A DNA stretch of 64,000 nt from Cinnamomum chago (lineage: Eukaryota > Streptophyta > Magnoliopsida > Laurales > Lauraceae), in contig CP142452.1 in assembly GCA_038049695.1 (NCBI GenBank), forward strand, positions 71,429,501 through 71,493,500, written 5' to 3'. Positions 23,536 to 34,930 of this stretch are shown here, piece by piece (positions within the stretch are counted from its first letter, which is position 1; every line of letters starts with the position of its first letter). The translations under genes were made by a program, and so were the position numbers. The notes under the pieces were generated by a model. The model saw only the letters and a list, made by a program, of their open reading frames with translations, was not told the origin of the DNA and ran no database searches.

Positions 23536-23822
23536 CTACCAGGGCATTGCCCCAGTTTTTTGGACAGCTGCAGAGGAGTCATCCTCATCAAACTCTACAT
23601 GGTGGGTCGGATCCTTTGAAAGATGGTCTTGGTGATGTAAATCCCTTGTCCTATCTGTATGGAGTTGAAATAAAGATGCCCATGTAGCAGAAGACCGAGC
23701 ATCCACCTTCTTGACCGTCGGATTCGTAAAATGCCCATCTCCGTTGGATTTATGAATCTCATCCAACGCATCACGTTCATCAGCAGACACCAGACTTCTT
23801 GCTTGCTTTTCAACCTGCAAAG
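23536..23822 (-). pseudogene. Captured LINE ORF1-like fragment
   Basis: About 95 open codons with no ATG. The block SSATWASLFQL..KDPTHHVEFDEDD followed by VQKTGAMPW parallels the ORF1 of the LINE in this window (about 50790-51000), where the same order reads SKEWSSLFN.., EDPNYHVEFNDDD, LEKIGAMHWW. A stop follows directly after GAMPW. It lies 25-30 bases downstream of the end of the IRKI similarity, in the same orientation but a different frame. Confidence 0.65.
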
Positions 23823-23845
23823 TTTCCTTCCGTCAGTGGAAATGA

Positions 23846-24786
23846 CAAAACCCACTGAAACTCTCACTGAAATGCCGAGTCCCCTTCGTCAGCACCTCAT
23901 CCCAACTTAGCCCTCTCAACACCACATACGACGCGAAGTTCGCATCGCACCGTTCGATCGGATTCAAGATCTGATCCGAGCCGTTCTTCTGAAACCCACT
24001 CGACTCGAAATCCTCGTAGAAGGCTCGGTTGAGGACCGCTTCCAGGTAGAAGAGCAGGCTCTTCGCGGTCGAGATCTTGACATCGTACGGTTGGAGGAGA
24101 GCCGAGACCCGCTCGTGGATCTTGCCTCCTGCCTGCCGAATCTGGGCTGTGAGTGATCGGCTCAGGTGCCTGACGGCTGATCTCGCGTCGGAGACGGCGT
24201 GGAGGAAGGATTCGACGGTCTGATTCGTCGGATTGAAGAGATCCTTCCGGTCTGTAGGGAACGGCGACGTGCTGCAGACCTCGAGCCCTGATTTCAGCTC
24301 TTGGCAGTAGATCTCGAGCTTGTTGAGCTTCTTCTCGAGCTCGGACATGGAGTGCTTTAGCCTCGAAGCTTCGAGAAGCGCCTCGTCTCGTTTTCTCGAC
24401 GCTTGCTGGAGCTTATGCGAGAGCTCGGCGACCGCGACCTTCCACTGCTCTTCCTTGGAAGAGTCCGGCGATCTAGGGCTCTTTCTCGTGATGGAGGAGA
24501 AGAGCGACTTGAAGATTCCGTTGTCGTGCGACGAAGGGCTTTGATTGGAGTAAGGCCTCTTGACGCCATTGGAATCGAGAGGGACGATTGAGATCTTCTC
24601 GCGGGCGGTGGGCCGGCACTTGTTCCACGACACCGAGCCATCGCCGCCGTCGGATCCGCGGGGTTTCTGATCGTGCGGTCGGAGGGGAGTCGCATGGTGT
24701 TTCGATGGAGCGCTGCTGTCCGAAGTTGAGCGGCGCGAGCTTTTGAACCCTAGCCGCAAGCGAAAGAGGGCAAATGAACAAAAAAA
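23846..24786 (-). pseudogene. IRKI-like (DUF641) gene fragment captured by the Pack-MULE
   Basis: Over 300 consecutive codons without a stop match the middle of IRK-interacting protein (IRKI), a plant DUF641/GIL1-type protein that binds the receptor kinase IRK. Visible in order: SWNKCRPTAREKISIVPLD, FKSLFSSITRKSPRS, a coiled coil (EEQWKVAVAELSHKLQ to about CQELKSG), the DUF641 core FLHAVSDARSAVRHLSRSL, LLQPYDVK, LLFYLEAVLNRAFYEDFES, ILNPIERCDANFASY and SWDEVLTKGTRHFSE. There is no in-frame ATG before the conserved part: the frame is closed by a TAG just upstream and the first Met is after the coiled coil starts. Similarity stops abruptly at about 23850 within the DUF641 domain; the conserved C-terminal third is missing. 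The intact parent gene is not in the window. Confidence 0.85.
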
Positions 24787-24837
24787 GCGAAGAGAGATCT
24801 AATATATGGAGGGGTAAATTTGTCATTTCCTATATTC

Positions 24838-24960
24838 TGTCACGTCCGTTTGTATTTGCATGTTAATTAGAACTACAGGTAGGTTTAGTATAAAATACCA
24901 AAGTACAAGGACTACTCTGCAAAAAGACCAAAGTACAAGTAGGTTTAATGCTTTTTTCCC
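24838..24960 (-). repeat. Right terminal inverted repeat of the Pack-MULE
   Basis: Pairs with 22710-22830. It is directly followed by the second TAAATAAAA. Confidence 0.88.
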
Positions 24961-24969
24961 TAAATAAAA

Positions 24970-25668
24970 ACATGATATCAAACTCTTTCCCACTTAAATG
25001 AAAGAGGATCCGCGTGTGGTGGAGATGTCACATCTCATCTCATCTCATCTCATCTCCTTCACTAAAAAAATATATTTTTTTTTTTATTTTTTGTGTGGTA
25101 TCCCTTCATTGGACCAAACAGGGTGGACCAAACAAGGATCCTCTTTCCACTGCAATAGACATGTCAGCAGAGTGGTTCATGTTATAAGTAGTTTTTTTTT
25201 TTTTTTTTTTTTTTTTTTTGAACCCAGTCAAAAGGGTTAAGACCCCTAACAGAAAGAAAGCTTATAGTGGAAAAAAGTTTCCCACAAGAAGGAAAAATGT
25301 CCGTGCAAATAAGAAGATGTGGGGCCCACCTGGGACCCCATCAATTATGGGGGAGGCGTGAGATCAAAATATTTGTGACCCATTTGTGTGAAAACTCTAA
25401 ATCACTGTGGCCCTCAATTATAACAGTTTTAGAAGGAATCTTTTTTTTTTATACCTTTTTTTTTCAATTTCAATCCAATGATCAGTCTCATTTGGATCAA
25501 TATTATATTCATGTGTGAGGGGTTAGATGTATGCAAAGTCTTCACGTACAACCGTGGGGCCCACTTGGATGTTCTTATCATTGGGGTAGGATAGATGGAA
25601 AGGTCTCTTTAAAAGATAAGCCTCATGTAAAACGTTTGCCTCATCAAATTAGCCTAACATTTGATCTA
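24970..25668. other. Intergenic; simple repeats
   Basis: (CATCT)n at about 25027-25055, a T-run at 25191-25219. No gene is seen. Confidence 0.4.
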
Positions 25669-25685
25669 AGAGTTTTAAAGTTTGA

Positions 25686-25918
25686 GAACGGCTCTTTACA
25701 CAAGTGATAAGGAGTGGCAGTTCTTACCTGACTGGTGAGGGTTCGAATCCTGGATATGCCACCTCTTTCTGCGTATGCGGGCTTCCCTTTCCACTTGTAT
25801 AGGCTTTCTTTCCGTGTATGGAGGCTTCTTTCCCACTTGAGTGGGTTGTCTTCCCGTGTTTATGCGAGCTTTTACTTAGGTTCCAGCCCCTTTGCTGGAG
25901 TACCCAAAAAAAAAAAAA
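25686..25918 (+). mobile_element. tRNA-derived SINE with 17-bp TSD
   Basis: A 233-bp element with an internal pol III B-box GGTTCGAATCC (25740-25750) and an A-tail ending at 25918. It is flanked by AGAGTTTTAAAGTTTGA (25669-25685) and AGAGTTTAAAAGTTTGA (25919-25935), identical at 16 of 17 positions. The 3' part GGTTCCAGCCCCTTTGCTGGAG recurs in worn form near 14300 and 22090, so this is a family. Transposition needs a LINE reverse transcriptase in trans. Confidence 0.85.
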
Positions 25919-25935
25919 AGAGTTTAAAAGTTTGA

Positions 25936-26702
25936 TGGTCTTTTAACCATGAATTTTTATAGATTCAACCCAAATGTGAGCAAAGGTTCGCTGATTAAAA
26001 TTGGATATGTACCAGATCAATGGGAGGATAAGAGTGTAAAACGATCTATATTGATCAAATATGGGCCCAAGTGGGGCTCACAGAGCTAGACCGTATGCAA
26101 GAAAATTCTCCTTGACAACTTAAGAATGGCCATTTGTGGATAATTTTAGCTATGTTAGATTTTTCAATCCTAGCCAGACAAACTCATAGCTTAACTCATA
26201 ACCCTATTTGCTAAAGTAACTTGATTGGATCTGATCAAATACTGGAAAATCTGGTCAATCTCGGTTGAGTCGCCCCACACAATCTCTGGACTTCAGTGAA
26301 CTTGGCCAAGTTGAGTGAGAGTGGTTGAGTTTTATAATTATGCTATAACCTTTGGCCTTTTAAGGATAGTCAGGGTCAAGCTCAGCAACAAAGTTATGGA
26401 CTCAGTTCCCATCTTAAGTGAAGTAACTCATGTTAGTCTCCCTGAGTACTGGGAGAATTGTTCGACTCAAGTCAACTCAGCTGAGTTAGAGCAACTTGTA
26501 ATGAGGTTCTGATAAACCAGTATTCAAACACACCCTCCCCATATTAAACATTCAGATAACGCGGAGGACCTAAACTTTCAATATTAAAACCGAAGGCCCT
26601 ATTGTACAAGATATTGCAGTTCTCATACTAGGCTTTTCTCTGCACTTATCCTCTTCCTTTCATACTCACCTCATCTTGCCCCATGCAAAGGGGCTATGCA
26701 GA
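25936..26702. other. Intergenic, no gene seen
   Basis: No recognised gene or bounded repeat. Confidence 0.4.
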
Positions 26703-27710
26703 CCATGGTTTAAAATATCGGCCAATACCGGTTCATATCAGCCGATATGAACCGGTATCGGCCCATACCGGTCCAATATTTTAGTGATATATCGGTCTCG
26801 GTATCGCAGACCAAAATATCGCCAAAATATCGATCCATTTCGGCCGATATTTTGAAAATATCGTTTGAACCGATTTATCGGTCCATCTAAGTCAAAATAT
26901 CGGCCAAAATGAAATAATGGTAAAAAAAACCCTTAATTTCTCACTTTTTTCCTCATTCTTCCTCTTCACTCATATCCTTAGAGCAACCCCTTATCCTTAA
27001 CTCATTTTCTTGCATATTTCCAACACTATTTCTTGAAAAAATTCATTTTATTTTGATAAGAAAATCAACATATTCCCTTATTTTAACTATTATGTATTCT
27101 TTAACAATCCATACCGAATAAATGATGATGATGATGATATCGAGCGTGGGCGACCCTCCACTTGGAATTAGGCTGTCATGCTCATCAATTTCTATTTTTC
27201 TAATCTCCCCTAATTTCAGGTAAACCATAAACCTTTCGATGTCCAAGTGCTTTTTGATTGATTTATCTTACTATCATGTTTCAGATTTTAATATTTTATC
27301 TTCATGGTCTTGGATTTCACAACTTATTTTGATGATTGAGTTAGTATTAAATGATACTTGATATGTTATCTTTATTTTCATATATTTTACACTAATAAAT
27401 TAATCATGAGCATCAATAATGGTTACATTATATGAAACACTGGAGAAGACAGCGAACTGCGACACAGACATGACTCCTAACTTAAGGCGACCGAGATTTT
27501 GATTTATTATTGTTACTAATGGAAAAAATATTATTTTCCAGCATTTTTTAATATTCTGGATTTTTTGAATATTTTTGTAATTTTTTTTATTAAAAAAAAA
27601 TTCACACCGCGACGACCGCGATGGACCGATATCTGCGACCGATACCGATATCATATCGGTTTTTTTTGCCCCACCAATACCGCGACCGAGACCGAGATTT
27701 TAAACCATGG
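26703..27710. mobile_element. Foldback-like DNA element ending in CCATGGTTTAAA
   Basis: The left end CCATGGTTTAAAATATCGG and the right end, read inwards, CCATGGTTTAAAATCTCGG are inverted repeats. They continue into CGGTATCGG/ACCGATACC-type repeats on both sides (26720-26910 and 27600-27700). The flanks share TGCAG (26697-26701 and 27711-27715), a possible short duplication. The interior is AT-rich without a transposase. The superfamily is undetermined. Confidence 0.6.
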
Positions 27711-28795
27711 TGCAGCCCAACAAAATACAGTCTTTCCCTTTTAATGGAAATTCTCATTTTATAAGAAAATCTTCAATTGCAGCCCGTTGACTTTTGACCA
27801 GAAAGACCAGAAAAGGAGTCTTAATTTGATTTTGAGAGTGAAAACCTAGCAGAAGTCCAAGTCGCCACCATTGACCAATAATCCCTCCATGATGCCAGTT
27901 CACATAGATGCTTCATGGCCCTACAATGTTTCAAAAAAGGGAAGCTTGAGTTGACCATCTGGTCTATGTCAGTTAGACGGCTGGCTCAACCCAATCCAAT
28001 TGTGTTGTCAAAGTTATAGAACATAATAAAAATACATATAAAGAAAAGAACCAACAAAAGTCATTGATTTATTTCAGCTTGATCATGGGTTTTAACAATG
28101 TTTTAAAACCCTCCTGAACCCAAGTTGTTTCTGTAAAAAGAGTTTTGGCCATGACTGATGTATATATTTTATGAGTTATTTCTAAATTAAAAATGTATTT
28201 AAATGTCTATTTTCAGGGCATTTATATAATATTTCCTTCTTCTTATTTACATTTAAAAAAACCTAAATGCAATTAAAAGTGTAGCTCCATAAAGATTTCT
28301 ATTTTCTGTATGCTTTTGAAAATAATTATTTTTTTTAAAAAAGCGCTGAAATATCACTTATCGTCCTATATCTAAAAAACTTTTAACATTGGGCCCCAGT
28401 GGAGGAACTAGAAAATATTCAACCCACCCACCCACCCACCCCCCCCCCGGGCCCCCCCGGGGCCAATATGTAAAAAGTGAGAGATTTTTTATTTTTTTGG
28501 TGGAGCAGGGAGGGGGGCATATGTAAAAATTCATCAAATGCCAAGGGGTTTTTTAAATTTTGGGGGGGCTGGTTGCCCCAGTGGCATTGGCTGACAATGC
28601 AGTAGAATAATGTTTTAAAACCATGTATTGACCCCTTTTTTTTTTTTATCACATTAAGTCTGAGAAGACATTTAGCCTATGTGGGCCTTAATGTAAGGCT
28701 GAAGCTAGACCTAGGCCCAGTTTAATCTTATAGTCTAACATTTTTAGACATGGATTATTATCAATCAAACAGAGGGCAAGGGATCTTCCTAAATT
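27711..28795. other. Intergenic; C-run at 28421-28460
   Basis: ACCC repeats and C/G-runs at 28423-28464 and a T-run at 28637-28649. No gene is seen. Confidence 0.4.
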
Positions 28796-29307
28796 TAGGG
28801 GTGTAACGGTTCGGTTAACCGGTTAATTTGGGAAAACCGTTAACCGAACCATAACCGTGGTTTTCTGTCTTTAAAAACTGTAACCGTAACCGTATCCACA
28901 AAAACCGTGAAAAACCGTAACCGCGGTTAACCGTATTAAACGGTTCGGTTACGGTTAATAACCGTGGAATGCCTTCCTCACATAAGGGGATAAATGTGAA
29001 TAATTGAAGATAAAATGACACATAATGAACAATTAAATACGGTAAGAAATATTACATTCAACTCTCTTATTTTTTTCTTTTATTTGTAAACGATACGGTT
29101 AACCACATATGATTAACCGAACCGTATGATACGATTTGGTTCGTTTAATAACCGTGAATTATTACGGAAAACCGTAACCGAACCGAACCTTGCGGTTTTT
29201 TTATTTCATTAACCGTAACCGAACCGTGAAATACGGTTATTAACCGCGGTTCGGTTCGATTCGGTTGGGTTAGACGGTTTTCCGGTTTTTTTTTTTTTAC
29301 ACCCCTA
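28796..29307. mobile_element. hAT-like MITE rich in AACCG, copy 2
   Basis: A 512-bp element with ends TAGGGGTGTAA and, read inwards from the right, TAGGGGTGTAA. The interior matches the element at 14887-15380 in reverse orientation (for example AATGCCTTCCTCACATAAGG here against its complement near 15210). The right flank CTTCCTAT resembles CTTCCTAA seen 4 bp outside the left end, so the TSD is degraded. Confidence 0.8.
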
Positions 29308-30031
29308 CTTCCTATCAATCATATCAGGAATTTTAAAAAGAAAACATTCAATGAGAGATTTTCCTAATCCAAATAAAGAACAGCTTAGAGGGCCAAAACA
29401 GGCAATACCTAATTGGTCCACTACCCTTCTGAAAATAAATAAAGAGCTTTTGAATCAAAGCACAAGCCCAGGCCTTGGTCCAACCTTCTGAAAATAATTG
29501 GTCCAAACCACACTGAACCAGGCCAGTAAAAAAAGTCTATGAAAGCCCAAATTGAGTTTACTTTTGATCAAAACAAAAGGCCAATCAAAGATCAATTGAC
29601 ATTTCCTCCAGTTGAAGATATAGGAGTGTTACCAGAAATATCCATGTCCAGATATGCTGCCCATCTGCCATGTCCAACAAGATTACAATCACTGAACCTT
29701 TTCCTTCCTAGTACCATGGGAAAGTAGCAATCAAAGTTCATAAAAGCAGTAGCTAGTTCTTAGGTTTATGTCATTTTCATTTTAAGAAAAGTTAAGGTGA
29801 GCTCTTCACAAATCTCTCTTCCCTTTCCATTCAAACACAAAAAAAGGTACTATACACACTACTTTGAATCATTATAAGACATATACACAAGTAATTCAGT
29901 AGGGAAAAACCTCAACACCCTTCCCATGGTATTGAACAAATAGAGAACCCATGAGATTTACCACTTAAATCTAACAATTGAGACAAAAAAGAAGGACCCA
30001 AAAAAAAGTAAGAGAAAAATCATCATTCTGA
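29308..30031. other. 3' flank of the endonuclease-like gene
   Basis: No separate gene is seen. It probably includes the 3' untranslated region of the gene at 30032-33419. Confidence 0.4.
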
Positions 30032-33000
30032 TCATGTCCATATACCTCTTGATGAAGGATTTGTTATCTTAACAACCTTTTTCTTGCTTCTTCGTCGATA
30101 CCCAGCAGCATTCTCTGTTGCCTTGGCCACCTTAATGTCAACTTTTACAATGTGATGATCTGATGTGCCTTTTGATGAAATAACTGCATATGATCCAGGT
30201 ACAAACTTGTAAGGTGAATCCGGCGACGACAATATGTAGTCCACCCGAGTCCCATACTTGCAGGTGCCCTGCACATCTGCCATCCACACAAGAAATCCAA
30301 ACTCTTAGGAGGGTATTTTCATTTTACTAACAGCATCAAAGAGCACAAAGAATTAAATTGATGGTTATTTTTCTTCTTTAAAACACCCACAAAGGGACTT
30401 AGTTGTGGATGTGATAGAAGGGGCCCCACTAATCGCCATCCCATCCTGAATGATCTAAAGCAATTGGTCCACCTCTAGTTTTTACTAGGAAACTTTGACT
30501 AGATATGGAGATCATTGTTCTTGTATTTGAATAAACAAGGAAGTAATCTAATATTTATTTTAAAATACTCATTTGTAGAACTTATCAACTGCTAATAAAA
30601 TAGGGGCGGTTATCCGAAGTAGGACATAATCGGTCCCATTATGATGAGATTAGGAGTGGGTTACTTTTTTTTCTGTCCCAATCTTGATTAGGCAGTAAAA
30701 AAAGTTCAACCATAGTGAAGTTGTGAGTATTCCTGTTCTAATACTGATTGATCCACTGCTGGAACATTCAAGAGAAAAGCTCATACTATGATTGAATCAT
30801 ATCTACAATCATGTTAACAATGGAAAGGAGAAGCCGGTCCACTCAGCATGAACAATTGTGAGCAACTTCATCACCATCCAATTTTAACCAGACAGGTGAT
30901 ATGACTAAACCATAGCAAACTTCCACTAGAGGACCCAAAAAATTTATGGGGCAGCATTTGTACCTTGCCCTTTGGCGATCATGACTACTGCTTCGCATTC
31001 TCCTGCAAAGAGCTTTGCGTCAACGTAATTCTTCTCCTTCAAGAACTTCATCACCTCCACCTTTGGTGTTGGTTTTCCAATCTCCTCATAGTACTGAAAA
31101 TGAACATCTTTTTGTCATGGACTAGGCACTTCCTTCAAGAAGTGAGCGAAAAAAGAAATTTCAGGTATTAAAAAGATCTTAGGTAGTTTACTTTCACTAT
31201 ATCCGTCATCCTCCCCTGAGAGTAGTCTGTTTGATCAAGTGAATTTAGACCTCCCGCTAGTATGTTTGGAACATCCTCGGATTGAATTATTGCAGTTATC
31301 TGCTTCATTCTCCAGTCTTCATCTAGATGGTCCAGTTGGGTGCAATGGAAGTTCACTTCTCCTGCTTGAGGCACATCCACTGTTGCCTTCAACACATTCC
31401 TGTGCACAACCAACAACGACATTACAAGAAGCTCCACATCTTTCATGCCACACTTGAACAAGAACTTAAAATTCAGTGAAAAGTCAAAGCTTCCCACTTC
31501 ATGACTTCGCATTCATTCACTTTCTTTCTTTTTTTTTTTTTTTGGACACTTCTCTAGACAATGGTTGCAAAACTAAGAAATGGATGTGGGAAACATTCAA
31601 GAAATGTTTTTGTTTTAGAGTTTCTGTTAGGGTATTTTTGAGCAGATTGTGAACAGATGTCTGAAACAAATGGCAAAAATGCAAAAAAAAAAAAAAAAAA
31701 AAAAAAAATGAAGGTGTTAATGAGGGGAAATTTATTGTCCATGTTCAATAAGTAGAACTGAAAACTCATTTCAAAATATGCTCAGTAAGTAGTACAGGAA
31801 AACCACAACTTGGTCAAACAGAAATGAAGGAATTCAAGTTTTCTTAGTATGTATGATGCAAAGCCTGTGTCATTGCTGATGAAAAGCCTTCTAGCTTTGT
31901 GTGGGAAATTAATTTAGTTTCTATTGTTATGGAAATACTACCCCATTGGCTGCAATTGAAATATTTCAGCATTTTATTTTATTTTTAGTAAATATGATTT
32001 ATGAATGAAGCATGATTGGCATCTCAACTTGACAACAATAATTCTCAGTTGCTGGTGCATTCTCACACCCAAATTTGTTCATTTCCTTGTGCCCCTAATT
32101 AGATACCATCAGCATTCTCACATAGATATCACACAAGTTCCATGAAAAATATCAATGTCCCGCAATTAGATATTGTGCATTCTCACAAGATGTCCCCTGA
32201 TGGTATGGACAATCACATGTTCTGCCCAACATTTTGGTTAAGAATCGAAATTTTCTTCCTTCCTCTACCTCAAGTCAACATCTTAACAACTTCAGATTCA
32301 TTGAAGATGGAAAACAGAGATGAAAAATCTAAAGTCATAATTATCCTCCTCACTCAAAATTCTACTAAATTCGAAAAACAATATGTCCTAACTTGAGAGA
32401 ACAGAAAGATAGAGAAGCAGAGGCAACACAAAAAAGGACTAGTTGGCTTGGAAACAGGGTTCATGCATCGTTTATGTACAAGAAAGAAATATACATTGTT
32501 GGCATCATTATAGGAGGTAAGAGAGGACTAATACTAACCTGAAATCAGTATCATCATAGATTTTCTGAATTTTCCACTTCTTTATAGGCCATTTTGAAAG
32601 AATGGCATTCCCATACTCGGGCGCCCAGCTCTCTGCAAACACATACTTCATCCCCAACGCATTCGCCAAATCCGACAGAGGCTTCATGCCTTTTGCTTCA
32701 TCTGCCTTCACATCTTGCAAAGCTAAGATATCTGCATCTACCTCTTTCAAAACCTCGAGTATAGTTCTTTTTGTTCTCAAGCTCTCAGAATCCCTGTGAT
32801 TTGCCTTATAGTTAGGAAAGCTCCAGCTAGACCTCATGGGAGCCTTGCCTTTCAAATCTCTTCCTGTATTCGACGGTCCGGCCTTATCATCTTCAATAAA
32901 ATTCAATCGTCGGGTTCGCCTTTCCAATGAAATCTGATTATCTGGTAGATTGATCGAGACCCGCAATTTGGAATTTCCAACTCTCTGTTGCTTAGACAGA

Positions 33001-33419
33001 GTTCCCTCCATGGAACTACTCATAGAATATGAATGGGATGGCGACTGCTTAAGTATACTCTTGGGACGATCATTTGCTGACTTACTTCGAATATCAATCT
33101 CTACTCCCCTTGGAGTCTTTGAATTCAAATAGCCTCTTTCTTCTTCTTCTTCTTCGTAGTCAAAGACGATGACCGACTTCTTGCTCTCAGGAACTGCAGG
33201 AGCCATGGAGAACATGGCGGCATTGAAGGTTGCAATTCTAATTTGTTTTGAAGCATCAGGTAGTAGCTTGAGATGCTCATTTGATTCGACTTTCGACTGA
33301 GGTTTATGGTTTTGGTGCCCAAATCTCCGGATGATTATCTTGGGCTTTGAATGGCGGCGTAGTGGCCACCGGAGTCTTGAGTAAAGGCGTCGGAGGTTGC
33401 GCTTAAGGATTTTGAGCAT
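30032..33419 (-). CDS. DNase I-like endonuclease/exonuclease/phosphatase family protein
   Basis: Four exons, complement of 32539-33419, 31192-31399, 30964-31093 and 30032-30276, all with GT..AG borders and compatible phases, give 487 residues. The start is the ATG opening MLKILKRNLRRLYSRLRWPL, as in the plant homologues I recall; the frame runs further upstream without a better ATG. Domain blocks: IRIATFNAAMF (60-70), DILALQDVK (230-238), EYGNAILSKWPI (268-279), NFHCTQLDH (310-318), NILAGGLNSLDQTDYS (339-354), YGTRVDYIL (414-422) and TSDHHIVKVDI (444-454). Asp replaces the usual metal-binding Glu in the LQE motif (236), and GGLN stands where DNase I-like enzymes have GDFN; I recall the latter as normal for this plant subfamily. 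Residues 80-215 are a low-complexity insert between the first two blocks. The N-terminus is basic. The substrate is unknown. Confidence 0.9.
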
Positions 33420-33745
33420 TGCACTGAAATTGGTATGGAAGGAAATGGGTTGAATTCTCTCTAGTGAGAAGAAAAAGATGGAGAAGCTGGTGGAAGTTAG
33501 TAGCAATGTCACTTTGTTTCTGTTGCTTATTGCTTGTTTGACATGGAAAACAGAAAAAAATTGAGGTTTGTTGTGATTAGTTTAAAGTTTTGTTCCTGTC
33601 AGAGAGGGAGAAGTCTTCAGCAAATGGATGCGTAAACACATGGCAAGCTGAGAGGTAATGAAATTGGATGATAAAGATCTTCATGGAAAAGAGGCATATG
33701 ATCCCTTCCATGCTGCACAATATAGACTATTCTTACAACGTATCT
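33420..33745. other. Upstream region of the endonuclease-like gene
   Basis: Presumed leader and promoter. No distinct TATA element could be assigned. Confidence 0.35.
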
Positions 33746-34080
33746 TCTTGAATTTCTTTAGCTAATCATTCCTACCAAAATCTCGAGGCATTAGTAGAGG
33801 CAGCGGAAATACTTTTTAATATTTCCCTTTGGGTGGAACCTACTCTTGAATACTCCCCCTCAGGTGGAACCCGATCGGCGTACATTTGGTGACAAGTATT
33901 TTTTTTTTTTTTTTTTTTTCGCCGAGTTGTCCCTCTTGGGATTTGAACTCACAGCCGATTGAATTTGATATCATCTTGAATTTCTTTAGCTAACCATTCT
34001 TACCAAAACCTTGAGGCATTAGTAGAGGCAGCGGAAATACTTTTTAATATTCTCCTTTTGGTGGAGTCTACTCTTCAACA
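33746..34080 (-). mobile_element. TRIM element, second family, two LTRs
   Basis: Two 107-bp LTRs (33746-33852 and 33974-34080) enclose a 121-bp internal domain. On the minus strand the LTR starts TGTTGAAGAGTAG and ends ..GAAATTCAAGA. The primer-binding site reads TGATATCAAATTC (33961-33973) and the polypurine tract CCTGAGGGGGAG abuts the second LTR. The flanks TATCT (33741-33745) and TCTCT (34081-34085) differ at one of five positions, so a 5-bp TSD is plausible. It is non-coding. The T-run at about 33899-33919 lies in the internal domain. Confidence 0.8.
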
Positions 34081-34514
34081 TCTCTCACTTTTGTGTTAAT
34101 ATGTTTGATATAAAACATTGTTGTACAATCATAATCATTGAGCTTTTTTATTTTTTATTTTTTTTTGTTCACCAATAAATTTGAATAATTGCCCTTCTTT
34201 CAAACTAATTTTATGAATAAAGACTCAAAGTAGTAAAAAATAACATGTTAGTAGAAGAGTGATAATCAAGACAATTAAATAGAAGATTAATAAAGAACTG
34301 GAAATAAAAGCCAATCCACAAAAATGAAGGCTTAAATTATGATGATCAAGTGCTTCTAAATAGTGGACCATACATACATATAGTGTGGGACAACATTGAC
34401 TGGTTTTGGACCATTTGGTTAGTGACTTGTGTGTTGTGAACAATCCACGCATGTGAATGGAGACGTGGATGGTTGGGTTCCACATGCTCTCCCATGTATC
34501 CTCGTGTGTGTCTC

Positions 34515-34558
<44 letters not shown>

Positions 34559-34721
34559 CAACTGCTAATGAATATGATTGGAGGGAGTACATGGGGCAGG
34601 TAGAGAGATGTCATGGAGCTCTTTTTCTAAGATACCCAGAATCCAACTACTCCAATCCATTGCAACTGGGATTCTTGTTTGGAACTGGAAAAGCTCACCA
34701 ACATGACACGTGGTGGCCATC

Positions 34722-34930
34722 CAAGGGCCTGGACTTTTTTAATCTATCTGATGGTCTCAAAATTATAATGTTGTTCCTGTGATTGCCCAAAAAACCCATG
34801 TACTACAGAAAAATTTTGAATTGTCAAGGGCCTGGACTTTTTTAATCTATCCAGTGGTCTTAAAATTATACTGTTGTTCTTGTGATTGCCCAAAAAAACC
34901 CATGTACTACAGCAATTTTGAATTGTTGAG
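34722..34930 (+). repeat. 103-bp tandem duplication
   Basis: Two copies start at 34722 and 34825 with CAAGGGCCTGGACTTTTTTA. They share GATTGCCCAAAAAACCCATG and TACTACAG..TTTTGAATTG. Confidence 0.85.

Larger units (their letters stand above)
22710..24960. mobile_element. Pack-MULE (Mutator-like element carrying gene fragments)
   Basis: A 2251-bp element bounded by a perfect 9-bp duplication TAAATAAAA (22701-22709 and 24961-24969), the Mutator hallmark. The terminal inverted repeats are about 120 bp: left begins GGAAAAAAAGCATTA, right read inwards begins GGGAAAAAAGCATTA. They go on to share ACTTTGG, ACTTTGGTATTT, ACTAAACCTACCTGTAGTT and ACATGCAAA blocks, with roughly four-fifths identity by eye. 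No transposase is visible. The interior holds an IRKI gene fragment (23846-24786), a LINE ORF1-like fragment (23536-23822) and an unidentified piece (about 23060-23460). This matches the Pack-MULE structure known from rice and other plants. Confidence 0.88.

Noticed and set aside
23820..23860. Short intron joining the IRKI fragment to the LINE ORF1 fragment
   Set aside because: Possible GT and AG borders would enclose only about 40 bases, too short for a plant intron.
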